Source: Atkinsonella hypoxylon (taxonomy: Eukaryota > Ascomycota > Sordariomycetes > Hypocreales > Clavicipitaceae). Taken from it: DNA of 56,064 nt. The position numbers were made by a program, and so were the translations under genes. The notes beneath the pieces are model-generated. The model searched no databases. It was not told where the DNA came from and worked only from the letters and a program-made list of their open reading frames with translations. The DNA lies in the NCBI GenBank assembly GCA_000729835.1, contig JFHB01000198.1:1-56064 (forward strand), given 5' to 3'. Shown here one piece after another: positions 34,008 to 45,874 of this stretch. Within the stretch, counting starts at the first letter, position 1; each line of letters starts with the position of its first letter.

Positions 34008-37000
34008 ATAGCACCAAAAGGAACAGGCAAGGGAAAGAGCATAAGCCCTGAACGGGGTAGTGGTTCTAGTACACTAGCTACAGCTGCTGCTACTAGCTTT
34101 CCTGGTCCAGCAAGGTCCCCCCCTTAGCTAGTAGACTCCTCTTCTAATAAAGAAGATTATACAGCTAAGAAGGCTCTAAAAGAAGCTAGATTAGCTTCTA
34201 AAAGAGTAGTGTAAGTCTATAATGTTCAAGCTAATCTAAAAGCTTAAATAGATAAGCAACAAGAGACCCTAAATAGATTTATTAGGTATAGTAAAGCAAA
34301 ATAAAGCCAAAATGAAGGTAATATAGCTAATTTACTAAGTAAATTAGATACTATAATTACATCTATAGGTAATCTCTCTATAGGGTCTCCCTCTAAGGTA
34401 GTAGATCCTGTTACTTCTAAAAGAGCTTCTAAAGTCTCTTTTAAAGCCCCTAAACCTTCTAGTTCTAATAGTGCTACTTTTCTGCCTGCTTTTAATAAAG
34501 GCACTATAAAAGAGCTAAATAAGAAGGTCCACTCGATTCTAGAGGCTGCTAAGCTAAAAGGCCCTAAAAATTTTAAACAGTAGAAGCAAGCTTTAACTAT
34601 TCAATTTAGAGCACTAGGATTCCCTTAATTTATTAATAATCCTAGTATAGCTAGTACTTTAGTAGATTTAGAATAAGCTATTATCCTTATAATTATAAGA
34701 GATAGTTGCTAATCTAGACCTTAAGCTGCTATAAGCTGGCATAAGTCCCCTGTAGATGCCTATAACGTTCTAGTTAGGCAATATTCGCAGAGTGCTAAAA
34801 TACAACGTAGTACGCTATATACTAGTTATTACAACTTATCGTTTTCGAACTATAAGGGATCTTTAGAGGCCTTTAATGCTAAATTTAATAATTTACTAGC
34901 TAGATTATAGCTCTGTAGTGTAGCTATTAATCCTATTAACTAGGTAAATTATTATATTAATGCTTTAAAGAAGACCTTCTCTAGCTGGGCTAAAAGGCAG
35001 CGATATTCTATTAGAGCTGCTAGAGCACAAGGTCTATCTATAAAAATGCTGAATTTACAGTTCCTTATAGCTAACTTATTAGAAGAATAAAGAGATAAAA
35101 GCTCCTCTATATCTAAGGCTCTTAGTTATAAAGCTTCTAATTCTAATAGTTTTAATAATAATAAAGCTAACTAAGGAAAGAATCCTCCTAATTAGAAGAA
35201 GAATTCTGATTCTAATTCTAACGATTCTAATGCCTCTAAAGATACAGATAAAGCCTTTAAGAATAAGAAGAAGTAGAAGGGCCGAAGAAGAAGTAACAAA
35301 AATTCTGGGAATAAGGATAGAGAAGCTGCCTTTGCTATAGGTTGTTATAACCTATCCACTAGCAACTAGGATACTATAGAATCTAATGATTCTAGCAGTT
35401 CTAGTAGTGATGATTCTTACAATTCAGATACAGAATCTACTACTAGTGATACTAGTACTACTAGTAATAATACCTCTTCTTTTAACTATTCTAATGGAAT
35501 AATTAAAAACTCCTTACTATATAATACAGGTTCTACCTGTTATATAGTTAACAATAAGGCATTTTTTAGGACTTTTAAGCCTATAAAAAAGGGTAAAACC
35601 GTGCCTATTGCTACTAGAGGAGGTCCTATTTATCCTAAAGGACAGGGAACTGCTGTATTTTAGGTACTAGTTAGTATAAATCCAGCTAAATACAGGCCTT
35701 TAGCTCTAAAGGATACTCTGTATTGCCTAGGTTTAGATACTAACCTAATTAGTGGTCTAAAGCACTATTTAATAGGGGGCACTCTCCTTAGAAATTAGCT
35801 ATTTCTAGCTGATAGAAGCTGCTGTGGGCTTCTAAATCCTAAAAAGCATAGTTTCTTTCTACAGCTTAAGGGGCAAGAGACCCCTAAAGTGTGTAAAAAC
35901 CACGCTAATCTCTCTTATATGGGATTTAGTAGTTATAATGGCAATTATAATACTAGTTATCCTATAGAGGTTTAAATCCCTTAACAGCCTAGTTTTAATC
36001 TAGAGGAATATAGCTAAATCGAGGAATTATCTAACTTTAAAGAAGAAGATAATACCAATAACGATGCTATAGAGCTATTAGCCCTAGTTCCTAAACGGGC
36101 TCCTAGTTAGATTCCTTCTAATAACGGGGATTTAGAAGGTCTAAATCCTGAGTTGCTGGATATTGGAGGAAGTAGCCGTCTAGATCCCTTAAACGAGGCC
36201 TGTGGTTCTCAAGAGATCTAGCAAGATAGGGAGCAATAGGAAGCTAGCTTTAATAATAATTCTAGTAGTATAAATCCTACTGCTTCTTCTTCCTATAAGA
36301 AGCTACTAGAATTAGCTGCTACTTAGCACGTTAGATTAGGGTATATAGGACTCCCTTTACTAAAGAAGACTGCTTCTATTACTAAAGGTATTCCTGATTT
36401 TACAAAAATTAAGGAAAAGAATTTTAACTGCCTAGCTTACAACTAAGCTAAAGCTGTTAGAAGACCTAGCAAGCATGCTATTCCTAACCCCCCTAGATGT
36501 TTAGATATTATAGAGGGAGATACCGTTAAAATAGAGCCTATACTGCACAATAAGAGGCCTCTAGTTCTTTTTCTAATTAATAGAAAATCACGGTATAAGT
36601 GGTCTTTTAATCTAGCTAATAAAGAGAGTTCTACTCTCTATAGCTGTATTAAAGGCTTCTTTAAGGAATTAAAGAACTAGTATAACTGCTACCCTAAACA
36701 CCTTTATTTTAATAGTAGTACAGAAATTAATACTAGGTTGCAAGCTTAGCTATCTTCTAAGGGTATTTGCTTTAGCACCTCTTGCCCCTATATTTACAAA
36801 CAGAATAGGCTAATAGAGAGAGCTATAAGGGTACTTCTAGACTGCTTGCGTGCTACCCTACAGTGGTTATAATTACCTCTGTATCTATAGTCTTATATCC
36901 TTCCTGCTATAGTGGATTTAGTTAATACTACTGCGAATAGTACTAAACCACTAAGTCCTAAACAGCTATATCTAGCTGATTTAGAGCCTTCTAAGACCTA

Positions 37001-39381
37001 TAAGCCTAATTTTACTAAAATAAGGGCTATAGGCTTCTATTGTGAAGTTCTAATTCCTTTAGAACAACAATCTAGGTTGCAGAAACTAGCTAAAAGAACT
37101 ATTTCTAGTAGACTTTTAGCTACACTAGGTTCTAATGTATATCTAATATATATCCCCTCTAAACAAGCTGTTATTAAGACTAGCTTCGTTAAAATTATAG
37201 AAGGAATAGGCCCTATTTCTTAGGGCATCCCTAAGGTTCCTATTGGTTCTATAGTAAATAATCCTTTAGAGGGAGAAATCGATAAATTAGTGGATAATTA
37301 TACCCCTAAGTATCCTTATCCTAGTTATTTAGATGTGCTGAATTATCCACTAGAACCTGTAGATTAAGCTCTTCTACTAAGCAACCCTATAGAAGCTGTA
37401 GAGGCCCCTAAAGCCCCTATATCTATAGAAGCCCCTTAGGCTAATATAGAACCTATAGAAGCTGAAGCTGAATCTATTGATGCTGATGCTATAGATTTAG
37501 ATAGAGACATATTTTCCTTAATTAAGGATCTATGCTTTAAGGCAAGGACTAAAGCAGCTATTACTTCTAATAGTAAGGATGAACTTCCTAATACATAGAA
37601 GCAAGCCCTAAAAAGCTCTGCTAAGCAGCATTAGATAGAAGCTACCTATAGCGAATTTAAGCAGCTATTAGCTGCTAGAACCTTTAAATTTATAGGGAAA
37701 GACTAAGTACCTAAGGGCTGAAGAGTTCTAAAGAATAGGCTTATTTATAGGCTTAAAAAGGATAAAGAAAATAATCCTATTAAATATAAGGCCCGCCTTA
37801 TTACTAAGGGATTTATGCAAATAGAAGGTTAAGATTACCTAGAGATCTTTGCTGTAACTAGTATTCCTTCTAGCTAGCGTATATTATTAGCTCTTGCAGC
37901 TTTTAATAACTGGGAAGTTAAGCAAATCGACTTTATAGAAGCGTTTTTAAATAGCAAGCTAAAGGAAGCTATTTATATAGAAATCCCAGATGGATTCGTT
38001 GAATTTGCAGAAGTAACGCTATTAGTAGCTAAGCTACTAAAAAGCTGTAATTATAGGCCTTCTAAAGACTAAGTAATTAAGCTAGAAAAATCCCTCTATA
38101 GTTTAAAGCAAAGTCCTAGAGAATAGCAGCAAATTCTAACAGAATTACTTCAAAAGCATAGATTTAAACCTCTTATATTAGACCCAGCAGTCTTTTATAA
38201 CCTAGCTATATCTACATATATTACTACTTATATAGATAACTGTCTTCTAATTAGGCCTAATTTACAATATATTAATAAGCTTAAAAAGCTACTAAATTAA
38301 GCCTATCCAATAGAAGATAGGGGACCAGCAGAATTCTTTCTAGGCGTTTAAATCACCTATAATAGGTCTAAAAGGTCTATTAAAATCTATTAATCTCAAT
38401 ATATTCTTAAAGCCCTAGAGAGATTTAAAATGCTAGATGCTAAGCTGGCTTCTATCCCTATACAGCTAGGAATTCTAAAGTAACTAGTTACAAAACTTCT
38501 CTTAAAATCCGATTATAAGCTTTATTAGAGCATAATAGGCACTATAATGTACCTAATGTTGCTAACTAGGGCTAATATTGCTTTTTCCGTTCAGTGGCTA
38601 TTAACCTTTCTAGCTAAGCCCTATATAGAGCACCTAAACGCCTCTAAGCACCTCCTAAGGTACTTAAGTAGTACTAGAAGCTTTGCTATTATTTATAAGC
38701 ATTCTATACCACTAGGGCTCTCTTCTAAAGCTTCTAGCTCTAAAGAAGTACTTAAGACCCTCCTTAGTTATTGCAATAGCGATTTTGCTGGTAATAAAAC
38801 CTCTTCTAAATTAACCTATACTTATCTATATAAGCTAGCTAGTAGACCTATTAGCTGGAAATTAAAGAAAGCTAGTACTATTGCTCTTTCTATATTAGAA
38901 GCAGAATCTAATGCATTATCTAAAGCTATAAGGGAATTAGAGTAGCTCTACAGCCTTTTTAAGGAGATAAAGCTACCTTTAACCCCTTCTATTCCTATTA
39001 GGTGTAATAATTAAGGCGCTATAGTTACTGCTTACAACCTAACGTTATATAGTAGGACTAAGCACACCCTTTTAAAGTTTAACTATATTAGGGAAAAGAT
39101 TCGTAAAGGTATAGCTAAGGTTAGTTATATTGATATAAATTAGATGCTAGCAGATGGCCTAACTAAGCCTCTTGCTATTTAAAAGCATTAATAATTTATT
39201 AAGTTACTAGAGCTTTCTAGCTAGCTTATAAAAGCAACAAAAACACTTAAAAAATCGAAAAGCAACAAAAAAACAGTTAAAAATCGAAAACAACAAAAAC
39301 AATTAACAATAACTAGTTATATTTAACTATAACTACCCTAGAATTGCTGGAATTAGTTATGTTATTTAGTTCTGTTATTAG
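34008..39381 (+). pseudogene. Cop1 copy C gag-pol polyprotein, decayed
   Basis: The start aligns to ATA at 34008-34010 (ATG in the ancestor). Gag carries a Ser/Thr/Pro-rich N-terminus and a Ser/Asn/Lys-rich linker near 35100-35480. Protease at 35520-35534 reads Y-N-T-G-S, with Asn at the catalytic position (codon 506). The integrase zinc site near 36325-36440 has lost His and Cys residues (H-V-R-L-G-Y; C-L-A-Y). The integrase core's second Asp reads Asn (N-S-S-T-E-I near 36708). The 103-codon open stretch at 36912-37223 is the integrase C-terminal part. RT reads Y-I-D-N near 38227-38240. The open stretch 38547-38945 is the RT to RNase H segment. One frame holds from gag to RNase H; an extra A in a homopolymer near 39270 shifts only the tail, so the aligned TAG at 39379-39381 is out of frame by one. 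This is the best-preserved Cop1 frame, but many TAG/TAA stops remain. Confidence 0.9.
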
Positions 39382-39466
39382 TACTGTATTTTGTTAGTTG
39401 ATTCTAACTTAGATATCCTTTAAAGGAGCTAAGTTGCTTATAGAACTAGTTACTTCTTACATTTCT

Positions 39467-39474
39467 AGAGGGAG
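39467..39474 (+). other. Polypurine tract of Cop1 copy C
   Basis: AGAGGGAG directly precedes the 3' LTR, identical to copy B. Confidence 0.75.
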
Positions 39475-40165
39475 TGTTAAAAATAAGCTACCCTATATAG
39501 CCTATTTTTATGCCTACTAGTTGCTCTATTACGTAACCCTCATTAGGTCTTATTACGTTGATTTTTAGTAGAGATATTGCTGTTACTAGATGCAAAACAT
39601 CTAGAATTAACTAAGGCAAAGTTGCCTAACCTATAGTTAACTTTAACTGCGATTTTCTCTACAACTAGTAATAGTAGAAATTCAAGAAGTATACTATTTA
39701 AAAGCTAAGAATTAGGGCTATTTAATAGTATAATTATTAGATAGAGTTGCTTATAAGGGTTGCTTATTATTAGTGGAATTTGTTAAATTATACATATAGG
39801 CGTCTCGTTTATATAGCTGTAAGTCGATTTTTTTGTTTTTATATAGTAAATCTTTTTGCGGAAATTATAAAGTAGCCTATAAGCCCCTTTTAGCGACTAC
39901 AGCCCGCTAATATAGTTAGAGGGTCTATAAGGGACTAGAAAGATTTAAGATTCTACCCTTACTGTTTGTTACAGCGCTCTTAATATAAAGATACTACTAT
40001 TACAGTTATCTATTGCCTCTACGTGACCTATACTATACACTACAGCTTGATTTAGGCCGCTGCTGCTTCCACTACGTGATAATTGCTAGGAGCAATTACA
40101 GGTGCTAAATCTAAGAGACCACTACCCTCTTCTATCTAGTCCTGTAATCCCTATTATTTTCAATA
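39475..40165 (+). repeat. 3' LTR of Cop1 copy C
   Basis: 691 bp, TGTTAAAAATAAGC...TTATTTTCAATA, then CTTTG. It pairs with 32363-33052. Confidence 0.95.
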
Positions 40166-40274
40166 CTTTGTTGTGCTACTGTTGGAGTAGTTGTGCTGGT
40201 ACCAGCTGTTGGAGCTGATGTTGCATGAAGTTGGCGATGTTGGTATCGCTGGTGTTAAAGCTACTTTTAACATA

Positions 40275-40280
40275 CCCCCC
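40275..40280 (-). other. Polypurine tract of Cop2 copy D
   Basis: On the - strand TAGGGGGGTA directly precedes the LTR start TGTTAAAAG at 40272. A six-G run has survived in an otherwise G-depleted region. Confidence 0.65.
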
Positions 40281-43200
40281 TAGATAGGTTGTTAGTTAAC
40301 AAGCTATCTATTCCTCTTTAGAGTCTTTAAGCTCTTCGAGCTTAACAAGACTTTCTACATCTACAAGACCAAGTTAATTACAGAAGGTAATAAATTTCTA
40401 ACCAATAAGAGCTTTAGTAAGTCTATTGGCAACTATATCTGCTGTTAGTGTGTAAGATAGCTGGAAGAGGCCTTCTTTATAGGCCTAACGAAGCTAATAG
40501 TTGTAAACATTAACGTGTTTTAAAGCGGTCTTAATTCAAGGAATATCAAGAGTTACAAAATAAATTGTCTAAAGGTTATCACATTAGATAACAGGGGGTT
40601 AGTTGCTGATATCTAGCTTAAGACCTAATTAGTCAAGAAGCCTAAATACAGAGATTAAGTCTTTTGCTGTTATAGAAAGAGCTAGAAGCTCTACTTCTGT
40701 AGAGGAAGTTGTAACTGTAGGTTGCTTAGTTGCTTGCTAACTAATTGCTCCACTAAAGAGACTAAAGAAAGAGCCTTGTAACAATTTACAGGTTTCTTTA
40801 TTGTTAGCGTAAGCAGCATTAGAAGCTACTACAAGCTCTTGTTGCTGGAGGTTGCTATTAGAGAATTAAATAGCAAGAAATCGAGTAAGAAAGAGGTAGA
40901 TAACTACTCCTACAGCTACTTCGTAGTGGTATTTAGAGGGATTCTGAAGGTGCTTAGAGAGTCTAGATACAGCAAGAGCTATATCTAGCCTTATTATTGT
41001 GGAAGGGTAGTTAATAGAACTAATAAGCTTCTAATACTAGTATATCTGTTGAGAAGAGGCTTGTTGCTAGTTCCTTTTAAGTTGTTGTTCTAGAATTAGG
41101 TAGATTTTCTTAGGTATCTTTCTAGAGAGAAATTTGTTAGCGATTTTCTCTATATAAGAGTCTTGTAAAAGCTAGGTCTTTTAAAGCTTTTAATTGCAGA
41201 TAATTTAAATTCTAAGAAACTACTTTAAATCCCCTAGGATCTTTATCTTATAACTATCTTAAAGTCCTTATGCAATTCCTTATGCCTTATTCCTATTTTT
41301 AGATTAGAAGATAAGTATAATATTATCTATAAAGTAGAAGATAACTACTGTATCTAAAATTATAATGTAAGGGTCTTCTGTAACTATCTATAGTTGTAGT
41401 CTTTAAAGAGTTAAGGAGAGATCTTTCTGCTAGAGATAGGGGGACCTCCTTAGGCTATATAGAGCTCTAAGAAGTAACAAAGCCTATCCTAGTTTCTTAA
41501 ATCTATTAGGATAATTAATGTAAATAGTTTTATCTTAAAGACTATTAGTAAAGGCAGAAACAGCGTCTATTTAGATAGAATTAAGGTTGAATTTAGTTAG
41601 GATTGCTATAAGGATTTAAAAGGATCTAGCTGTAAGGGTTGCTGCATAAGTCTCTTTTAAGCTTATAGGTTAAAGATCTCCTCTTACATAGATTCTAGCT
41701 TTAAATTGAGTAAGGTATCTATGCTTATTAAATTTATACTTAAAGACCTAGGTAAGAGGAATTAGCTTATATCTAGTAGGAAGGTCTATAACTAGTGTTA
41801 GTTAAAAGGTTCCTTTTTCCTAGTTATTGTTAAATTCCTTTATTGCTGCCTCTTTAAACTCGTTAACGAATTAGTGTTGTTATAGCTCTTTCTAGTTCCT
41901 AGGTTTAGGGGGAAGAGTTTATTAATAAAGTCTTTCCTTTATGCCTAGTAGGAAGCTACTAGTAAAGGTAAAGTTAGAAGAATTATAGGTAGCTAGTCTT
42001 ACTAACCTATAAGGGTTAGTTAGTTGTAGAAGCTGTTAAGGAAGAGACTAAGGCTCTAGACTTAGCGTTAGTAACTAGGAAGGTTTCTGTTGTTGTAGAG
42101 GTTCCTTATCTATAGAGGGTTCTATAGAGGAAGTAAAGTCTTAGTATTCTTCTAGGTTTAAAATAGGTAGAAGCTGCACTTCTATAAGTGTAGTTAGTTA
42201 GAAGTCTTTGAATTTAAAGGTTAATTTAATGTGTACTAGAAGCTGTATTTAAACCTCTTGTTAAATAGGTTGCTTTTTGTATAGGTTGTAGAAGGAAGAT
42301 TCGTTAAAAGTAACGTCTCTTACTCTTTTAATCTCGTTTTTCGTTAGAATCTAGATGTAGAAGATATTTAAGGAATTATAACTAACTAGGTAACTAATCT
42401 CTATATAGGGTGAAGTTTTAAGTTCTTATTTAGCTATGTTCTTAAGAGCTTCTGTTGTAAGAGGATAAGCTCTATAACTAAAGGCTTTAAGGAAAGAGAT
42501 ATCTAGTTTAAGGAAGCTAGAATATCTAGTATCTTTATTGTTTTTAGAAAGCTAAGTGTAGAATACCTAAAAAGGGGTCTTCTAATCTATACCTTATTAA
42601 GGGGTTCTATTGTATAAGAACGTTGCTGTTTTCTAGAGTTTAGGCTATAATTTAGAAGGTAAATTCAAGGAAAGCTGTAAGGTTCTAGCTTTAGTAGCTA
42701 TTATACCCCCTAATCTTTTAGCTTAACTGTTTTAGGCTAAGGTATATAGTGCTGTTAGCTTGTCTTTAATTCCTTATTGCTAGATCTAGGTTGTGTAGTC
42801 TTGTTGAAGACCTCTTTTGTTGTCTTAATAGATAATATAGATATCTAGTTGCTATTATCTCTTTATATAGTTGTTAAAGACTTTAAGCTTTAAGACTAAC
42901 TCTTATTAAGTTAAAGAAAACAAAGGATAATACGTAATTATCTTTATGAAATCATCCTTTATTAGGAGAGCTAAATTAGAACTGTTATATCCTTATTCCA
43001 GCTTAAAGATATTAATAAAGACTTTCTAGAAGAGCTTAGGACTAGAGCCTAGAGGAGGTTCCCTGTTGATTTTCTTAGTTGCCTTTAAAAGAGAATAAGC
43101 TTTGCATTTGATTTTTGTAAATCCAGTGACCTTAGCTCCTGTAGTTGCTTCTACTAGGTGTTTAAGAGCTTCCTTATTAGGATGCTCTAATCGTTAATGC

Positions 43201-44642
43201 TATAGGTCTGCTGAAGCTGAAGAAGTTGTTGAAAAGGAACTATTAGGTTAATCGTTAATTTCGTTGAATTCGATGGTTAGTTGCCTGTAGTTCCTTGTTG
43301 TTTAGAAGAGGTTGCTTGAGTCTTTCGTAACCCAACCTGTCTTTAGGTTCCAGTTGTATCCAGCTTGTAGAAGCTTATCCAGGCTTGCTATATTGGTGTA
43401 GAATGTAGGAACGAAGGCAACCTGTTGAAGTTAGAAGAGTCCTTTGTTGGTTCTGACAAGAACGCGGCTGTATCCTAGAATAGGAAGGCTTGAATCTCCA
43501 GCAAAGATCTGTTGTGTTGTAGTAGCTTCCTTATAATCCAATAACCTATTGAATGAAGAAGATGGATTAGCAAAGGCAGAACCAATAACTGGATTCGAGG
43601 AGGAAGAAGAAGAGGATCCCTTAGGAAGGACATCGTTGCTAATAGACAGGTTATCTCTTTTTAATGTGTATGTTACCTTCTTTATAGACTTATCGTTCTT
43701 GAGTTTTTGTTGAATAGATTCAATAGTCTTCTTGTTAGGTTTCCAGTCTTTTAGTCTATTGTTGCTTACTAAGTAATAACACTTATTATACTTATAAGGC
43801 TTTCCACAGATACATGTGGGATTCAAATTCGAATTTAGTGGATTTAGTTGTTTCGAAGAAGAAGGAGTTTTCTAGTCCTAGAAGCTAGCAAAGGATCCGT
43901 TGTTGTTAGCCTTAGTTTTTTAGCTTTCGAAAAGATCCGCGATTTAGTGGCTATCTAGTATCTTTTCCTTCCAATTGGGCTTATTAGAGATCGATTTATC
44001 TCTAATTCTGTTGTGCTAATAGGTTGAAAAGGAAGGGTTAATTTGCTGAACAGCATTAAGGAAGTCTAAAGTTAGCTGAAGATTGTAGGTATCTAGAAGA
44101 TCGATTTACTGTGCTTCTAAGAGTACCTTCTTGTAGGAAGTAACAAATTCCTTTATCTTAGTTCTAGAAGGGCTCTTTAATACAGCTTTATATTAAGAGA
44201 GTACTTCTTTTTTATTGTTCTAAGATGTTAGCTTTAATTGTTGTTAAAGAAGAAGGATCTACTTAGCGATATTGTGCTTATAGCTAATAGTTTTGTAGTA
44301 GTTACTAACTGTTTTAACTATCTATTGTTAGATGCTGTTAAGGGCCTTCTTTTAGTTATAGTAGTCCTAGATCTTTATTCAATATTGTGTGTAGAGGAAC
44401 TGTAGAATAGAGAATTTATAGTTATCTAAATCTCCTACTACAGTGACCTTTTTGTTAACATCCTTAGGTATTAGTTCTTATAGCTTAGTTAGTTCCTCTT
44501 TATCGTTATCTGCTAGATCTAGGTAGTTCTAGACTCCTTCGTTTATTGCGTATTTTTCAATAACTAAAATCTAACGATTCCAGTCTCTTGCTGTATAAAG
44601 TTAGTATTAAGCTGTTAATCTAAGCTCTATATTGGAATCTAT
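40281..44642 (-). pseudogene. Cop2 copy D gag-pol polyprotein, decayed
   Basis: Read on the - strand. The start is inferred as ATA (ATG with G to A) at 44640-44642, followed by Asp-Ser-Asn. Gag covers about 44642-43700 and carries a Cys-rich zinc-knuckle-like site near 43785-43820 (C-I-C-G-K-P-Y-K-Y-N-K-C). The segment 43431-43826 is free of stops for 131 codons and extends into the protease region, whose D-S-G is not recognisable. Integrase follows, with its zinc site near 43090-43210, then RT with a basic R-Y-K-L-I-P-L-T-Q-V-F-K-Y-K block near 41740-41800 and F-I-D-N in place of x-V-D-D near 41319-41333. RNase H includes S-S-T-E-V-E-L-L-A-L-S near 40660-40700. The order gag-protease-integrase-RT-RNase H is Ty1/copia. 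RIP damage is light in gag and heavier in RT/RNase H. The 3' end is approximate. Confidence 0.88.
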
Positions 44643-45003
44643 AGTGAAAATCTAGTAGATTAATCGATAAAGAATCCGTAATAGAAATCTGTTTTATAAT
44701 TAGAGTTAAATTTACTATAGAATTCGTTGTTGAAGTTAGTGTAAATTTAAGACCAAAAATTAATGTTGTACTTTACTATTAGATTTAAAACTAATGCTAA
44801 AAGAAAATTAAGAAGTTAATTTAAGGGAATTATTCTATTTTTAAAGACAAATTTAGAACAGAAGTTAGATTTTAAATTAAAGTAAAATCTATAGTGAAAA
44901 TTAGGGCGCTTTTAGTAGTGTAACTGCTTAACTCGTTGTTAAATCGTAGCAAGTGTTATCTCTTTAAAAAGGGGTTAATAACTAACTCCTTCTACTAACC
45001 CTC

Positions 45004-45029
45004 TAGGGTTAGGGTTAGGGCTAGGGTTA
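45004..45029 (+). repeat. Interstitial telomere-like TTAGGG repeats
   Basis: TAGGGTTAGGGTTAGGGCTA continues with GGGTTA: about four TTAGGG units, one of them CTAGGG. It is inside the Cop2 leader, so it is part of the element or was gained by this copy, and it is not a chromosome end. Confidence 0.85.
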
Positions 45030-45084
45030 ATATTACATAATTAATATTAAAGAGGTTGTTATTATAGTAGATAACGGAGAAAAT

Positions 45085-45166
45085 ATTATTGTTGTTAATA
45101 ACGAGAAAAGATGTTATTGTTGTTAATAACAAGAAATTTGTTATTGTTGTTAATAACAGGGAAATT
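45085..45166 (+). repeat. Three 27-28-bp tandem repeats with hairpin cores
   Basis: Cores at 45085-45102, 45113-45130 and 45140-45157 read (G/A)TTATTGTTGTTAATAAC. They are separated by GAGAAAAGAT, AAGAAATTT and AGGGAAATT. In units 2 and 3 GTTATT and AATAAC are perfect 6-bp inverted arms. A degenerate fourth unit may lie at 45056-45074. Confidence 0.85.
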
Positions 45167-45332
45167 ATGTAGTATAGTGTAAAGCATGTAACTGTGTAAT
45201 AAAAAGAGTGTTATTAAAGATACTAGGTATCTATAATAACAGAATAATGTAAATAGCTTTAGGGAGCTAAAGAAGATAATAAAGTTATTAAAAAGGTAAA
45301 GATACTAAAGAAGGGCAAACTAGGCTTATAAC

Positions 45333-45834
45333 TATTAAAGAGGAGATAGAAGAGATAACAGAAGAGAGAGAAAATAAAGAAGCTTCTAGTGTATAGAAGA
45401 GTGTAAATTGCTTGCTTAATTCCTTTAACTTAGGAGGGAGGAAGCGGCCTATATATAGCTAATTCTAAGAGAGAAAGAAAGAGAAGAGAAGAAGGAAAAA
45501 CAAGAAGGGGGATAGCTAAATACCTAAAAATCCTGCAGCTTATAGAGCGAGAGAATTCTAAGAGATGCTAAGTGATCTATTGCACTGCCTCTATAAGAGG
45601 GGCTAATATTAGTGTGTATAGAGCTCTATAATAAAGGAAAGATAACAGACTAGATAACCTCTGTTGTATCCTATCCTGGTCTACTACACCTACTTGTTTC
45701 CTACACTTAGTTATTGTAACTAAGTTCCTTTGTTGTGCTACTGTTGGAGTAGTTGTGCTAGTACTAGCTGTTGGAGCTGATGTTGCATGAAGTTGGCGAT
45801 GTTGGTATCGCTGGTGTTGAAGCTACTTTTGACA
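45333..45834 (-). repeat. 5' LTR of Cop2 copy D
   Basis: 502 bp. On the + strand it runs TATTAAAGAGGAGATAG...GCTACTTTTGACA, and the well-kept - strand start is TGTCAAAAGTAGC. It contains TATATATAG on the - strand (45450-45458) just before a GC-rich GGCCGCTTCC block, a likely core promoter. It holds the uninterrupted version of the copy C target site. Confidence 0.94.
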
Positions 45835-45874
45835 AAAGGATATCTAAGTTAGAATCGACCAACGAAATACAGTA

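Larger units (their letters stand above)
32363..40165 (+). mobile_element. Complete Ty1/copia element, Cop1 copy C
   Basis: A full-length 7,803-bp element with LTRs of 690 and 691 bp, flanked by CTTTG (32358-32362 and 40166-40170). The empty target is preserved in the other Cop2 LTR at about 45724-45740 (AAGTTCCTTTGTTGTGCTAC). This is the innermost and latest insertion of the nest. Its polyprotein keeps one frame through almost its whole length and is broken mainly by RIP stops. Confidence 0.96.
31962..40272 (-). repeat. 3' LTR of Cop2 copy D, split by Cop1 copy C
   Basis: The halves 31962-32362 and 40171-40272 join, after removal of copy C and one CTTTG, to give 503 bp. This matches the uninterrupted 5' LTR at 45333-45834. 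On the + strand the ends are TATCAAAGAGG and CTACTTTTAACA, from ancestral TGTCAAAG...CTTTTGACA. The + strand of the first half is strongly purine-rich (GAGAAGAAGG-type). Confidence 0.93.
44643..45332 (-). other. Cop2 copy D leader with primer site
   Basis: A leader of about 690 bp. The primer site at 45323-45332 reads GTTATAAGCC on the - strand and abuts the LTR, like the Cop1 site. The leader holds telomere-like repeats (45004-45029) and a 27-28-bp tandem array (45085-45166). No gene is seen. Confidence 0.7.
31962..45834 (-). mobile_element. Complete Ty1/copia element, Cop2 copy D, with Cop1 copy C nested in its 3' LTR
   Basis: The 5' LTR is 45333-45834 (502 bp). The 3' LTR is 31962-32362 plus 40171-40272. 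Duplication AAAGG lies at 31957-31961 and 45835-45839. Without copy C the element is about 6.1 kb. Internal order on the - strand: primer site, leader with telomere-like and 27-28-bp repeats, gag, protease region, integrase, RT, RNase H, and a purine tract (TAGGGGGGTA). It lies in the 3' end of Cop1 copy E. Confidence 0.93.

Noticed and set aside
45004..45029. Chromosome end
   Set aside because: It is flanked on both sides by continuous Cop2 sequence, so it is interstitial.
45085..45166. CRISPR array
   Set aside because: There are only three units with short similar spacers, in a eukaryotic retrotransposon leader.
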